This document shows positions 18,159 through 26,273 of a stretch of 64,000 nt of DNA, piece by piece. Source of the stretch: Alphaproteobacteria bacterium (GTDB taxonomy: Bacteria; Pseudomonadota; Alphaproteobacteria; Rhizobiales; Hyphomicrobiaceae). The DNA lies in assembly GCA_019137195.1 (NCBI GenBank), contig JAGVSR010000010.1, positions 7,383-71,382 on the forward strand, given 5' to 3'. The notes beneath the pieces are model-generated. The model saw only the letters and a program-made list of their open reading frames with translations, did not search any database and had not been told where the DNA came from. Made by a program: the position numbers and the translations under genes. Position 1 is the first letter of the stretch. Each line of letters starts with the position of its first letter.

Positions 18159-20699
18159 TCAGTTCGAGACCAGACCCGAGAGCGAGCCGCTGATCAGGTC
18201 GTTGGTCGAGATATCCCGCTTCTTTCGGTTCTTGTCTTTGGCTTTCTTGGCGCCGGTCGCAGCGGCAGGCGTAGGTTCGGTCGAGGAGGTCGTGATGGTA
18301 GACGAGCTGCCCTCGCTGCCGTCGCCCGGGATCGGGTCGGCTCCTGCCATGTCGATCGCCTCTTTCGGTCGCGGCGCCTCGAACGTCATCGGCCGGCCGA
18401 GCGCCGACGAGATACGGCTGTCGTGGCCGTAGATGTCGCCGAAATAGGCGATCCTGCCGTCGTCGTCGACGATCGCCGTGAAATAGGTCACATGCACCGG
18501 GATCGGCCTGTCGAGCGTGATCTCGCCCGACGACCGGGTGGCGCTCGTCACCTCCTCCGGCGACCAGCCCTTGTCGGCCTCGAGCAGGATGTCGGCCAGC
18601 CGGCGCGGGTTCTGCACCCGCATGCAGCCGTGCGACAGCGCGCGGTAGCTCTGGGCGAACAAGTGGCGCTCGGTGGTGTCGTGCATGTAGACGTCGTGCT
18701 TGTTGGGGAACCGGAATTTGACCATGCCGAGCGGGTTCTTGGCCCCCGGCGGCTGGGTGAAGGCGTAGCTGCGGATCTCCGACAGGTTGATGTTCGAGGG
18801 ATCGACCGGCTTGCCGTTACGGTAGGCCGTGAGCCCGTAGGCCTTGAGCACCTCCGCGCTGCCGCCGCCGCCGCCGAACAGCTGCTCGAAGAACGACCCG
18901 CCGCCGGCGCGCTGCAGGCGCGGCAGCAGCTCGCGCATCTTGATGCCGTCGGGCACGCCCCACGACGGGTTGAAAACGATGTACTGCATGTTGGCCGAGA
19001 ACGTCGGTGTCGCCCACTCGGGCTGGCCGGCGATGATCTTCTCCTTGAAGATCTCCTTTCCGTCCTTGATCACCCGCGAGTAGAACTCGGGCACGTTGCT
19101 CCACACGTAGAGCGCGCCCGGGTTCTCGGGCATCCAGCGCCACTTCTCCATGTTGATCAGGATGCGCTGGACGTTGACCTCCGGCCGTTCCTTCTTGATG
19201 CCCTCGCCCTCGGCGTTGAGCGCGGCCCGCGTGGCCCCGTTGAGCGTGCCGTCGGCCCTGAGGCCCTTCTGGAACTGGAACGCCTTGATCGCCTCGGCGA
19301 GCTTGTCGTCGAGCATCGTTTCCTTGACGCCCGCTTCCGCCGGGAGCTTGAGGCGCTGGCGCAGGAGCGCGATGTCGGCATGCTCGCCGCCGGGCTTGAC
19401 CGTCTTGCCTTGCGGCAGCTTGACCTTGAGCGCCGGATCGACGGCCTCCTCGGGCTGCGCCGGTCCGCGCGCCTTGATGAGGGCCTGACGCAGCGCCTCG
19501 AACTGCGGGTACTTGGGATGCGCCCCGCGCAGCACGGCATCCGGTGTCTCGCTCGCCGCGAGATCGGCGACGACCAGCTTGGGGTCCCTGATCTGGGGAT
19601 CGACGTCGAGGATGCGCGAGAGATTGCGCGGGTTGATGCGCCCGCCGCGGGCGAAGCGCACATAGGTCATGGCGGCGAGCGAGAGTCGCGCTTCGGCATC
19701 CCCGGCGGTCTCGGCCGGGCTGCCGGCCGCCGGTGCAGCGGGGATCGAGAAGTCCTTTGCCTCGAGACCCCAGTCGGCAGCCTTCCCGATCTCCGCAACG
19801 AGCGCCTTGCCTTTGGCATTGAAGCCGTCGGCGGCGACCCACAGCGGCGCACCGCTGCGTTCGCCGTAGAAGGCGGCCAGAGCGGCAACGTCGTCAGGAT
19901 GGAACTTCGACGCGAGCCCGTTGTCGCCGAGCTTTGCGCGCACGGCAACGACGACCGGGTCGGCTGCGGCCGGTGTCGGGGCGGCTGCGGCGGTCGCCGC
20001 CGGAGCCGGGGCCGCAGGAGCCTGAGTGGCGGCCGGTGCCGTTGCCGCCGGGCCGGCAGCAGCGCTGGCGGGTTGAGCGGGCGTGGCAGCCTGCGCGGCG
20101 GGCTGGGCCACGGCAGGAGCCGCCGCCGGTGACGTGACGGCTTGGCTAGCGGGCGCGGCGGAGGGTGTGGGCTGGGACGGTACGGTAGCAGCCGGCGTGG
20201 ATGAGGCAGCCGGCGCAGCGGGAGGGGTCGGCGTCGCCGTCGCGGCCTGAGCCGTCGCCGGTGTCGTGGCAGGGGCCGCCGCGGCCGGCTGAGGTGCGGT
20301 CGCAGGAGCGGCCGGGGAAGGTTGGGCCGGTGCTGCAGCCGCCTGGGTTGCGGCCGGCGTCGTGCCCGGCGCCACTGGCTGCGGCAGCTGGGCGTTGGCA
20401 GCGGCGCCGCTGGCAGCCGGATGGGTCGGCGCCGGGGCAGGCGTTCCTGCGGTCAGGGGCGCTTGCGCTTGGGTTCCGGACGGCGTGGCAGCGGGAGCGC
20501 CGGGGGCGGCGACCCCCGGTTGGGCCGAGGTCGTCGCCGGCGAGCTCGCGGCCGCTGGCGCGACGGCAGGTGCCGTTGCCGGTGCGGATGACGAGGACGC
20601 CGCAGGTGGCTGCTCGGCCGCGGCCGGGTCAATCGCTGCGGCGGTCAGTGCCGAGGCGATACCGGCGATCAGAAGGGACGTCACGCGGGTCTCGAGCAT
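18159..20699 (-). CDS. YcbB-type L,D-transpeptidase with long Ala/Pro-rich linker
   Basis: 846 residues from ATG 20699 (GGAG 7 bases upstream), chosen over a TTG four codons earlier. Order: signal peptide (about 1-25, LLIAGIASALTAAAIDPAAA), an Ala/Pro/Thr-rich low-complexity region (about 26-245), a scaffold domain (FHPDDVAALAAFYGERSGAPLW), a peptidoglycan-binding-like helical domain (DKLAEAIKAFQFQKGLRADGTLN) and a YkuD catalytic domain with HDVYMHDTTERHLF and SHGCMRVQNP (His690, Cys692). This is the YcbB/LdtD build: it forms 3-3 cross-links between mDAP residues in the periplasm. The C-terminal 60 residues are acidic/Ser-rich then Lys-rich. The low-complexity linker is unusually long and could span the periplasm. 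Single gene. Confidence 0.93.
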   Translation of the reverse strand: MLETRVTSLLIAGIASALTAAAIDPAAAEQPPAASSSSAPATAPAVAPAAASSPATTSAQPGVAAPGAPAATPSGTQAQAPLTAGTPAPAPTHPAASGAAANAQLPQPVAPGTTPAATQAAAAPAQPSPAAPATAPQPAAAAPATTPATAQAATATPTPPAAPAASSTPAATVPSQPTPSAAPASQAVTSPAAAPAVAQPAAQAATPAQPASAAAGPAATAPAATQAPAAPAPAATAAAAPTPAAADPVVVAVRAKLGDNGLASKFHPDDVAALAAFYGERSGAPLWVAADGFNAKGKALVAEIGKAADWGLEAKDFSIPAAPAAGSPAETAGDAEARLSLAAMTYVRFARGGRINPRNLSRILDVDPQIRDPKLVVADLAASETPDAVLRGAHPKYPQFEALRQALIKARGPAQPEEAVDPALKVKLPQGKTVKPGGEHADIALLRQRLKLPAEAGVKETMLDDKLAEAIKAFQFQKGLRADGTLNGATRAALNAEGEGIKKERPEVNVQRILINMEKWRWMPENPGALYVWSNVPEFYSRVIKDGKEIFKEKIIAGQPEWATPTFSANMQYIVFNPSWGVPDGIKMRELLPRLQRAGGGSFFEQLFGGGGGSAEVLKAYGLTAYRNGKPVDPSNINLSEIRSYAFTQPPGAKNPLGMVKFRFPNKHDVYMHDTTERHLFAQSYRALSHGCMRVQNPRRLADILLEADKGWSPEEVTSATRSSGEITLDRPIPVHVTYFTAIVDDDGRIAYFGDIYGHDSRISSALGRPMTFEAPRPKEAIDMAGADPIPGDGSEGSSSTITTSSTEPTPAAATGAKKAKDKNRKKRDISTNDLISGSLSGLVSN

Positions 20700-20807
20700 C
20701 GATGTCTCCAAGGGCCTCAGGGCACGCGCACGAAAATTATGGCGAAAGCTGGCAAAGCTTCTCGCCCGACATAATGGCAGTTATTGGCCCACCATGCCCG
20801 AATTGTT

Positions 20808-21602
20808 TCACGGCGAGCGCGATCCGCTGACTGATTCCAACAGAACAATGCGCCGTGCAAGGATCACCATGTAGAACATGATGAACATGTAATAGAAAAG
20901 CTCCATCGTCTCCGACGGCCGCTCGAGCACGCCGAGCCCGATCCCGTTCTTTTGCAGACTCGACAAGACCTTGATACTGAACACGATCAGTGCCACGGGC
21001 AGGAGCTCGAGCGGGGGCACGAGGAGGCGCAGGAACCAGCTCTGGAAGGGCCCCGACATGCTCTGGACCAGGGGCAGCACGATGCCGCCCACGGCGATGC
21101 CGATCTCGAGGATCAGCTGCGGCAGCTGATTGAAGACATAGTTCGTGTTGTGAAGATTCGTTTCGTCCTGGCGGTTCAGGGCCGACCAGTAGTCGGGCGT
21201 CGTCCAGTGAAAGAAGTGCTGCCCCCAGCTCATCTCCTCGCCGCCGATATAGAGGCCGGCAGCCGCGAACAGCATCACCATCAGCCGCAACGCCGGCCAG
21301 CCCCGCACGAGCGGCCGGGTGAGAAGCCACAGCGCGATGGCGAGCGCCGCCATGCACTCGACGAACTGCGTGAACTCGAGGAAGCCATAGCCCTCGGGCA
21401 GGATCCGCTCGCTGAAGAGCACGGGATTGATCTGATACGACGCGATCACGCCGGTCACGAGGGCGATCGGCAGCAGGAGCCACCACCACGCCTGACGCCA
21501 TCCCGGCCGCCAGCCGGGGACGTGCCCGGGCGCGGCGTCGAGCGCGCCTGCGAGCGGCGCAGGCAAAGTCCAGAACTCGCGGCTGGTAAGTCGTTGCTTC
21601 AT
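20808..21602 (-). CDS. Multi-pass membrane protein of unknown function
   Basis: 264 residues from ATG 21602 (MKQRLTSREFWTLP). About six hydrophobic segments: WWWLLLPIALVTGVIASY, VECMAALAIALWLLT, LRLMVMLFAAAGLYI, LILEIGIAVGGIVLPLV, LLPVALIVFSI and YYMFIMFYMVILA. The most striking motif is GGEEMSWGQHFFHW after the third helix, with acidic and His residues at the membrane face that could bind a metal or act in catalysis, followed by QDETNLHNTNYVFNQLPQL. Homologues I recall are only annotated as hypothetical membrane proteins. Same strand as the L,D-transpeptidase 108 bases downstream, so possibly co-transcribed. Confidence 0.8.
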   Translation of the reverse strand: MKQRLTSREFWTLPAPLAGALDAAPGHVPGWRPGWRQAWWWLLLPIALVTGVIASYQINPVLFSERILPEGYGFLEFTQFVECMAALAIALWLLTRPLVRGWPALRLMVMLFAAAGLYIGGEEMSWGQHFFHWTTPDYWSALNRQDETNLHNTNYVFNQLPQLILEIGIAVGGIVLPLVQSMSGPFQSWFLRLLVPPLELLPVALIVFSIKVLSSLQKNGIGLGVLERPSETMELFYYMFIMFYMVILARRIVLLESVSGSRSP

Positions 21603-21927
21603 GACGCCCGGGGCCTGTCGGCGACGCACGCGCACCTGTTAGCGCGTGTGTCACTGATCTGTCATCCTGCATCTATCAAAGTGGAGCGGGAGCCCGCAAT
21701 CGGGTGCCGTGCGTGCCGGCTATGGGGGGGTGCGCGACATCGGGCCCCGCCACGCGAGACCCGCGCCGTGCCATCAGAGGGCGAGTGCCGAGGAACGCGG
21801 GGTCCAGGTACGCTAGATCCTGGGCGCTTGGGACCGGTCATGGGCCGCCGCCATGGTCTGGCCGCAATCTCGAACAAAACGCGCCCCCTTCATCCGCGCG
21901 CGGCAGGTGGGGGCGGAAGCGACGGGC
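21603..21927. other. Divergent intergenic region
   Basis: About 325 bases between the minus-strand membrane protein gene and the plus-strand ThiE-like gene. Presumably carries both promoters. I see no gene and no clear operator. Confidence 0.4.
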
Positions 21928-22581
21928 ATGACAGCAGAGCTTTGCTTGAGGTTCGAGGCCGGCGGACCGGCACAGGCCGAGCGCGCACGTGCTGCGCTCG
22001 CGGGCGCGCGGCCGGTCTCCGTGGTCCTCGCGCCGGCCCCGGGCCAATCGCTCGACGCCGCGACCCTGCGTCCTCTGATCGAGCTCTTTCAGGCGGCCGG
22101 CGTGGCCACGCTCGTGCTCGACGCCGTCGAGCTGGCAAAGTCGACCGCTGCCGACGGCGTGCATCTCTCCTGGCGCGAGACGCTGGAGGCCGATTACGCG
22201 GCGGCGCGCAAGGCGCTCGGGCCTGGCGCCATCGTCGGCGTCGACGCCCTGCAGTCGCGGCACGATGCCATGACCCTCGGCGACGCCGGTGCCGACTACG
22301 TTGCGTTCGCGGGCGTCGTTGAGAACCTACCCGAGGACGTCACGCGCGACGAGCAGCTCGATCTGTGCGCATGGTGGGCCGAGTTGTTCGAGTTGCCCGT
22401 CGTCGCCCTCGACGTATCCTCACCGGAGCAGGCCGCTGCGCTCGCCGGAGCGGGGGCAGACTTCGTCTCGGCGACGATAGCGACCGGCAGCACCGCCGAC
22501 GACGTCCGCCGGCGGCTCGCCGCCATTCGCGAGGCGATCGCCTCTGCTCCAGGCGGCGAGCACGTCGCCGCCAAGACGTGA
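21928..22581 (+). CDS. Divergent thiamine-phosphate-synthase-like protein
   Basis: 217 residues from ATG 21928. A ThiE-type TIM barrel is recognisable: LVLDAVELAKSTAADGVHLS parallels the ThiE segment around ND..ELA...ADGVHLGQ, followed by GADYVAFAGVV and the phosphate-site-like GADFVSATIATGS. ThiE couples HMP-pyrophosphate and thiazole phosphate to thiamine phosphate. However the metal-binding Asn-Asp pair reads Leu-Asp, the Gln-Glu-Asp after the HL is Trp-Arg-Glu, and the pyrophosphate loop T.TK is missing, so classical activity is doubtful. It is followed 33 bases later by a Sel1-repeat gene on the same strand, probably one operon. Length is normal for the family. Confidence 0.75.
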   Translation: MTAELCLRFEAGGPAQAERARAALAGARPVSVVLAPAPGQSLDAATLRPLIELFQAAGVATLVLDAVELAKSTAADGVHLSWRETLEADYAAARKALGPGAIVGVDALQSRHDAMTLGDAGADYVAFAGVVENLPEDVTRDEQLDLCAWWAELFELPVVALDVSSPEQAAALAGAGADFVSATIATGSTADDVRRRLAAIREAIASAPGGEHVAAKT

Positions 22582-22614
22582 CACGCTACGCTCGGAAACC
22601 GAGGAGAGACAGCC

Positions 22615-23616
22615 TTGTCGTCGAAGACGCTTTTCCTGATCGCAGCGATAGCCGTCGCACTCGGCATCGGCGCGGCGCTGGTCGGTCTCGGCATCGTCCC
22701 CTTGGGTGGTCCGGCCGTCGACAATGGCGCCACGCCGTCGAGCACGGTCAGCAAGACGGCCAAGCCCGGCGTCGACGACGATGCCGCCTACCACGCCTAC
22801 GACGAGGGCAAGTATCTCACCGCCCTGAAGCTCGCCGAGGAGGCCGCCGGCAAAGGCGATCCGCAGGCGCACACTCTCATTGGCCGCATTTACGAGGAAG
22901 GCCGCGGCGTGGCCAAGGACGAGGCCACAGCCGCCGAGTGGTATGCGCGCGCAGCCGACCTCGGCGACGTGCCGGCCATGCTCGCCCTCGGCAACATGCT
23001 GGCCGAGGGACGCGGCACAATGAAAGATCGCAAGATGGCCGCCGAGATGTACGAGAAGGCGGCGCTGACCGGCGACCCCGTGGCCAACTACAACCTCGGA
23101 CTGTTGTTCCTCAAGGGTGACGGCAAGCCCGAGAACCCCTACCGCGCCGCCGACCACATCCGTTACGCCGCCGAGAAGGGAGTGGCAGCCGCCCAGTACG
23201 ACATCGCGACCCTCTACAAGAACGGCACCGGCGTACCCTTCGACGGCCTCGAGGCCGCGCGCTGGATGTCGAAGGCGGCCGAGCAGGGCATGCCCGCCGC
23301 CGAGTACGAGTATGCCGTCATGCTGCTTCGTGGCGAAGGCCTGAAGGTCGACGAGGCGAAGGCGATCGGCCTCCTCAAGTCGGCCGCCGAGCGCGGTCTT
23401 GCGCCGGCCCAGAACCGCCTCGCCAACGTCTACGCCGAGGGCGCGGGCGTCGAGAAGAGCGAGATCGAGGCCGCGAAGTGGCGCCTCATCGCGCGTGCAG
23501 GTGGCGCCACGGACGAAGGCATGGACCTGCTGGTCGAGAAGCTTGCCGCCCCCGACCGCGCCAAAGCCGAGCAGCTCGCCACCGACTGGCGCGAGCGCAA
23601 GCAGCTCGGCCAGTAG
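22615..23616 (+). CDS. Sel1-repeat (SLR) protein with N-terminal membrane anchor
   Basis: 333 residues, TTG start at 22615 supported by GAGGAGAG upstream. Residues 5-28 are hydrophobic (LFLIAAIAVALGIGAALVGL), a signal anchor or signal peptide. From about 57 to 300 there are roughly six Sel1-type repeats of 36 residues, each with the pattern A...LG..Y..G.GV..D...A..W...AA..G (for example EEGRGVAKDEATAAEWYARA and AEGAGVEKSEIEAAKWRLIA). Sel1 repeats make alpha-solenoids that bind protein partners, in alphaproteobacteria often in the periplasm (for example ExoR-like regulators). Partner unknown. Co-oriented and closely spaced with the ThiE-like gene. Confidence 0.88.
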   Translation: MSSKTLFLIAAIAVALGIGAALVGLGIVPLGGPAVDNGATPSSTVSKTAKPGVDDDAAYHAYDEGKYLTALKLAEEAAGKGDPQAHTLIGRIYEEGRGVAKDEATAAEWYARAADLGDVPAMLALGNMLAEGRGTMKDRKMAAEMYEKAALTGDPVANYNLGLLFLKGDGKPENPYRAADHIRYAAEKGVAAAQYDIATLYKNGTGVPFDGLEAARWMSKAAEQGMPAAEYEYAVMLLRGEGLKVDEAKAIGLLKSAAERGLAPAQNRLANVYAEGAGVEKSEIEAAKWRLIARAGGATDEGMDLLVEKLAAPDRAKAEQLATDWRERKQLGQ

Positions 23617-24569
23617 GCCACAGAGCTCTGGCCTGGACATCGGCGGCCATCGTCCCCGCCGCGCCGGTTTCCGGAACGTGGCCGGCACTGTTTCCGCCCA
23701 TGCGGTCGCAAATGAGGCTGGCCAGCAGCGATGGCGGCCAGGCGACGGCATTCCAATCGTATCCGGTTGCGATCGTCGGACCCGCGACATTGCCGGAACG
23801 GCAAACGCAATCGGCGCACGCAATGGCCAGCTCTGGCTCTCCGCGTCTGCTGCAGCCTGGTGTGCGTGGGGCCCTGCCTCGCGTCGCGCTGCCGTGGGCC
23901 TGGACCTGCAGGCGGGACTTGAACGCCGCGGTTAGACCGGCCGCGGCCGCCGACATCTCGGACGACCCCTTGCAGCCGGCACGAAGCCGGCGCCTGCCGT
24001 GCCGACAAACCTGCCGGTCGGCCCCCGAGGCTGCAACGATTGCCAGCCCTGTGCTCGCTGGGCTCGCACGGAGCCCTCCGATCCCGGCCCGGGGAGGCCG
24101 CTTCATCCCGAGGCTGGGTAATGCCTTGGACCAGATCGCGACGTTCATCGCGGGCCACACCCCGGCAAGACGGCGCGTGCCGACAGGAGGGAGGTGCGCG
24201 GCGTTCGTCTGCGAGCCTCTTATCCCCTGGGACAGGTCTGTCGCCCAGTTCGGCACGCCGTTCTCGACCGGGATGATCTCGGGAGTGAGCATTCGTGCGT
24301 GAGGCACGTGGCGCCATCCGCGGCTGCGTCTGATGCTGCTGCGACTTGTGCCGCGTTCGATGGCGTTTCCGCACACCGTGGTTTCTGCCGCAGCGCGTGG
24401 CACAGCCTGGCGTCGGTCGCAGGGAGGCTCAGGCAGCCACCAGCCGACGCCGGCGGTGAGCGGCTCGGCGTACGGATGGTTGCCAAGAGTGCATAACGCT
24501 CGTTCGGCTTGATGGATGTCAAGGTGCGCATATGCGTCAAGAAGCATGTTTCGGCAGGTGAGGATGGAT
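23617..24569. other. Long stretch without a recognisable gene
   Basis: About 950 bases between the Sel1 gene and the ArsR-type regulator. Long open frames exist on both strands because of the high GC content, but none has a ribosome binding site, a domain or non-biased composition. It may contain decayed coding sequence. The final 50 bases hold the CGCATATGCG palindrome listed next. Confidence 0.45.
24521..24541. promoter_or_regulatory. Candidate ArsR-type operator
   Basis: A perfect 10-base palindrome CGCATATGCG at 24527-24536, with partly symmetric flanks, 33 bases upstream of the regulator start. ArsR/SmtB repressors bind AT-centred palindromes in this position to autoregulate their operon. 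Position and symmetry are seen; the binding is inferred. Confidence 0.45.
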
Positions 24570-24914
24570 ATGCCGAAGACCGCTCTCGAAATTGCGCTCG
24601 TTGCGCTCGCCGATCCGACTCGGAGGCGAGCGTTGGGGTTACTGCACGGGAGACGCGAGCTTTGTGTCTGCGAGCTGATGCGAGAGCTGGGAGCATCACA
24701 GTCGCGCATGTCGCGCCACATGAGTGCGCTCAAGGCCGCCGGGCTGGTGCTTGACCGTCGCGATGCCCAATGGGTTCGCTATCGGTGCAATCCGAATGTG
24801 CCTGCCCCCATCGCAGCGGTCGTTGCGAGCATTCTGGCTGCGGATAGGTCCGTGGCCGCCCGGCGTGGATCTCGTCGCCCGATGACCAGGGGGCGGGAGA
24901 GGATCGCGCCATGA
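24570..24914 (+). CDS. ArsR/SmtB-family transcriptional regulator
   Basis: 114 residues from ATG 24570; AGGTGAGG at 24556-24563 gives 6-base spacing, better than for the ATG at 24564. Winged helix-turn-helix repressor: LALADPTRRRALGLL, then the recognition part SQSRMSRHMSALKAAGLV, then the wing RRDAQWVRYRC. The metalloid motif ELCVCEL (Cys32, Cys34) is the ArsR-type As(III)/Sb(III) site at the start of the DNA-binding helix, so it likely senses arsenicals or a related soft metal. The stop overlaps the next start (ATGA), coupling it to the permease. The candidate operator lies just upstream. Confidence 0.93.
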   Translation: MPKTALEIALVALADPTRRRALGLLHGRRELCVCELMRELGASQSRMSRHMSALKAAGLVLDRRDAQWVRYRCNPNVPAPIAAVVASILAADRSVAARRGSRRPMTRGRERIAP

Positions 24915-25972
24915 CCGAGCACAGCTATGCCCCGGCCAGCAGCGAGACAGTTGAACCCTGGAAGTGGCTGGCGGGTGTCGGCGCAGCACTCGTCGTCTGG
25001 CTCCTGCTCTATCGCAGCCTCATCCCGTTCTCGGAATGGGTCGTCGCCCGACTGCCTGTCGACCGGCACAGCCATCTCGGCGAGGCGCTGGCGTTTTTCA
25101 TCTACGACACGCCCAAAGTGCTTCTCTTGCTGACGCTGGTCGTGTTCGCCATGGGCATCGTTCGCAGCTTCTTCTCGCCCGAGCAAACCCGCAACCTGTT
25201 GGTCGGGCACCGTGAGGGAATGGCCAACGTGCTGGCCGCGGCGTTGGGCGTGGTGACGCCCTTCTGCTCCTGCTCGGCCGTCCCGATCTTCATCGGCTTC
25301 GTCAGCGCAGGCATCCCGCTGGGGGTGACGTTCTCGTTCCTCGTTGCCGCGCCCATGGTCAATGAGGTGGCACTCGGACTTCTATTTGGATTGGTCGGCT
25401 GGAAGGTCGCGCTCGCCTACCTCGCCTTCGGTCTTTCCATCGCGGTCGTGGCCGGTTGGGTCATCGGCCGTTTGGGGCTCGAGCACTGGCTGGAGGACTG
25501 GGTTCGCAACCTGCGCGCCGATGTCTCACAGGACGTCTCGTCGGCGCCGATGACCGTCATCGATCGCATCAATGCGGGCATCGATGCAGTGAAGGACATC
25601 GTCGGGCGCGTCTGGATGTGGATCATCGCTGGCATTGCAGCGGGGGCCCTCATCCATGGCTATGTCCCGTCCGACACGCTGGCCGCGATCATGGGGCGCG
25701 AGGCCTGGTGGTCGGTTCCGGCCGCCGTTCTGCTCGGCATCCCCATGTACTCGAACGCCGCCGGCATTATCCCGGTGATCGAAGCCCTTCTCGGCAAGGG
25801 CGCGGCCTTGGGAACCGTCCTCGCCTTCATGATGTCGGTCATCGCGCTCTCGCTGCCGGAGATGATCATTCTCCGCAAGGTGCTGAGCCTCCGGCTGATC
25901 GCCGTCTTCATCGCCGTCGTGGCCAGCGGAATCCTGGCGGTCGGCTATTTGTTCAACCTGCTGTTCTCCTGA
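24911..25972 (+). CDS. ArsP/DUF318 family permease
   Basis: 353 residues, overlapping the regulator by 4 bases. About eight transmembrane helices in two similar halves. The family hallmark TPFCSCSAVPIFIGFVSAG (Cys119, Cys121) and the matching GIPMYSNAAGIIPVIEALL in the second half are both present. ArsP members export trivalent organoarsenicals such as methylarsenite and aromatic arsenicals; other DUF318/YraQ members are linked to other soft metals. The CxC pair and the ArsR-type CxC regulator next to it support trivalent arsenical or antimonial efflux. The central cytoplasmic loop (about 195-235) is hydrophilic. The substrate is inferred from family and context, not proven. Confidence 0.9.
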   Translation: MTEHSYAPASSETVEPWKWLAGVGAALVVWLLLYRSLIPFSEWVVARLPVDRHSHLGEALAFFIYDTPKVLLLLTLVVFAMGIVRSFFSPEQTRNLLVGHREGMANVLAAALGVVTPFCSCSAVPIFIGFVSAGIPLGVTFSFLVAAPMVNEVALGLLFGLVGWKVALAYLAFGLSIAVVAGWVIGRLGLEHWLEDWVRNLRADVSQDVSSAPMTVIDRINAGIDAVKDIVGRVWMWIIAGIAAGALIHGYVPSDTLAAIMGREAWWSVPAAVLLGIPMYSNAAGIIPVIEALLGKGAALGTVLAFMMSVIALSLPEMIILRKVLSLRLIAVFIAVVASGILAVGYLFNLLFS

Positions 25973-25992
25973 TCAAGAAAAGGCGTCGCACC

Positions 25993-26229
25993 ATGAAGCA
26001 AGTGAAAGTCTACGGCCCCGGCTGCAGCCGCTGTGCCTTGACCGCCAAGATGATCGAGGAGGCTGCCGCGTCACTCGGTATTCCGGTCAAGGTCGAGAAA
26101 ATCACCGATATGGCCGACATGGCCCGCCACGGCATCCTGTCGACGCCGGGTGTGGTGATCGACGGCAAAGTCGTCCATGCCGGCGGACTGCCGAAAATCG
26201 AAACCATCAATGGCTGGCTGAATGCTTAG
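25993..26229 (+). CDS. Small thioredoxin-like redox protein
   Basis: 78 residues from ATG 25993, 20 bases after the permease. The redox site is GPGCSRCALTAKMIEEAA (Cys11, Cys14), followed by STPGVVIDGKVVHAGGLPKIETI with the cis-Pro typical of the thioredoxin fold. This is the redox-active disulfide protein 2 group often encoded next to DUF318 permeases. It may reduce the metalloid or the permease/regulator cysteines in the cytosol. Co-transcription with the permease is very likely. Confidence 0.9.
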   Translation: MKQVKVYGPGCSRCALTAKMIEEAAASLGIPVKVEKITDMADMARHGILSTPGVVIDGKVVHAGGLPKIETINGWLNA

Positions 26230-26273
26230 CCCCAGTGCCGTGACCGCCCTCAGTTGCGCAAAGGAGCACGACC

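Noticed and set aside
17000-18200. Possible type VI secretion cluster
   Set aside because: Only the Tae4-like effector and a small membrane gene are present; no tss, hcp, vgrG or PAAR gene in the window.
18096-20132. Long plus-strand frame opposite the YcbB-type transpeptidase
   Set aside because: Shadow with Arg/Gly-rich content, contradicting the well-motifed minus-strand gene.
19980-20640. Repetitive GCC/GGC-rich sequence resembling a repeat array
   Set aside because: It encodes the Ala/Pro-rich linker; unit lengths are irregular and no spacers exist, so not a CRISPR or minisatellite.
23478-24302. Plus-strand frame running out of the Sel1 gene region
   Set aside because: It begins inside the Sel1 gene in another frame, lacks a ribosome binding site and has no domain.
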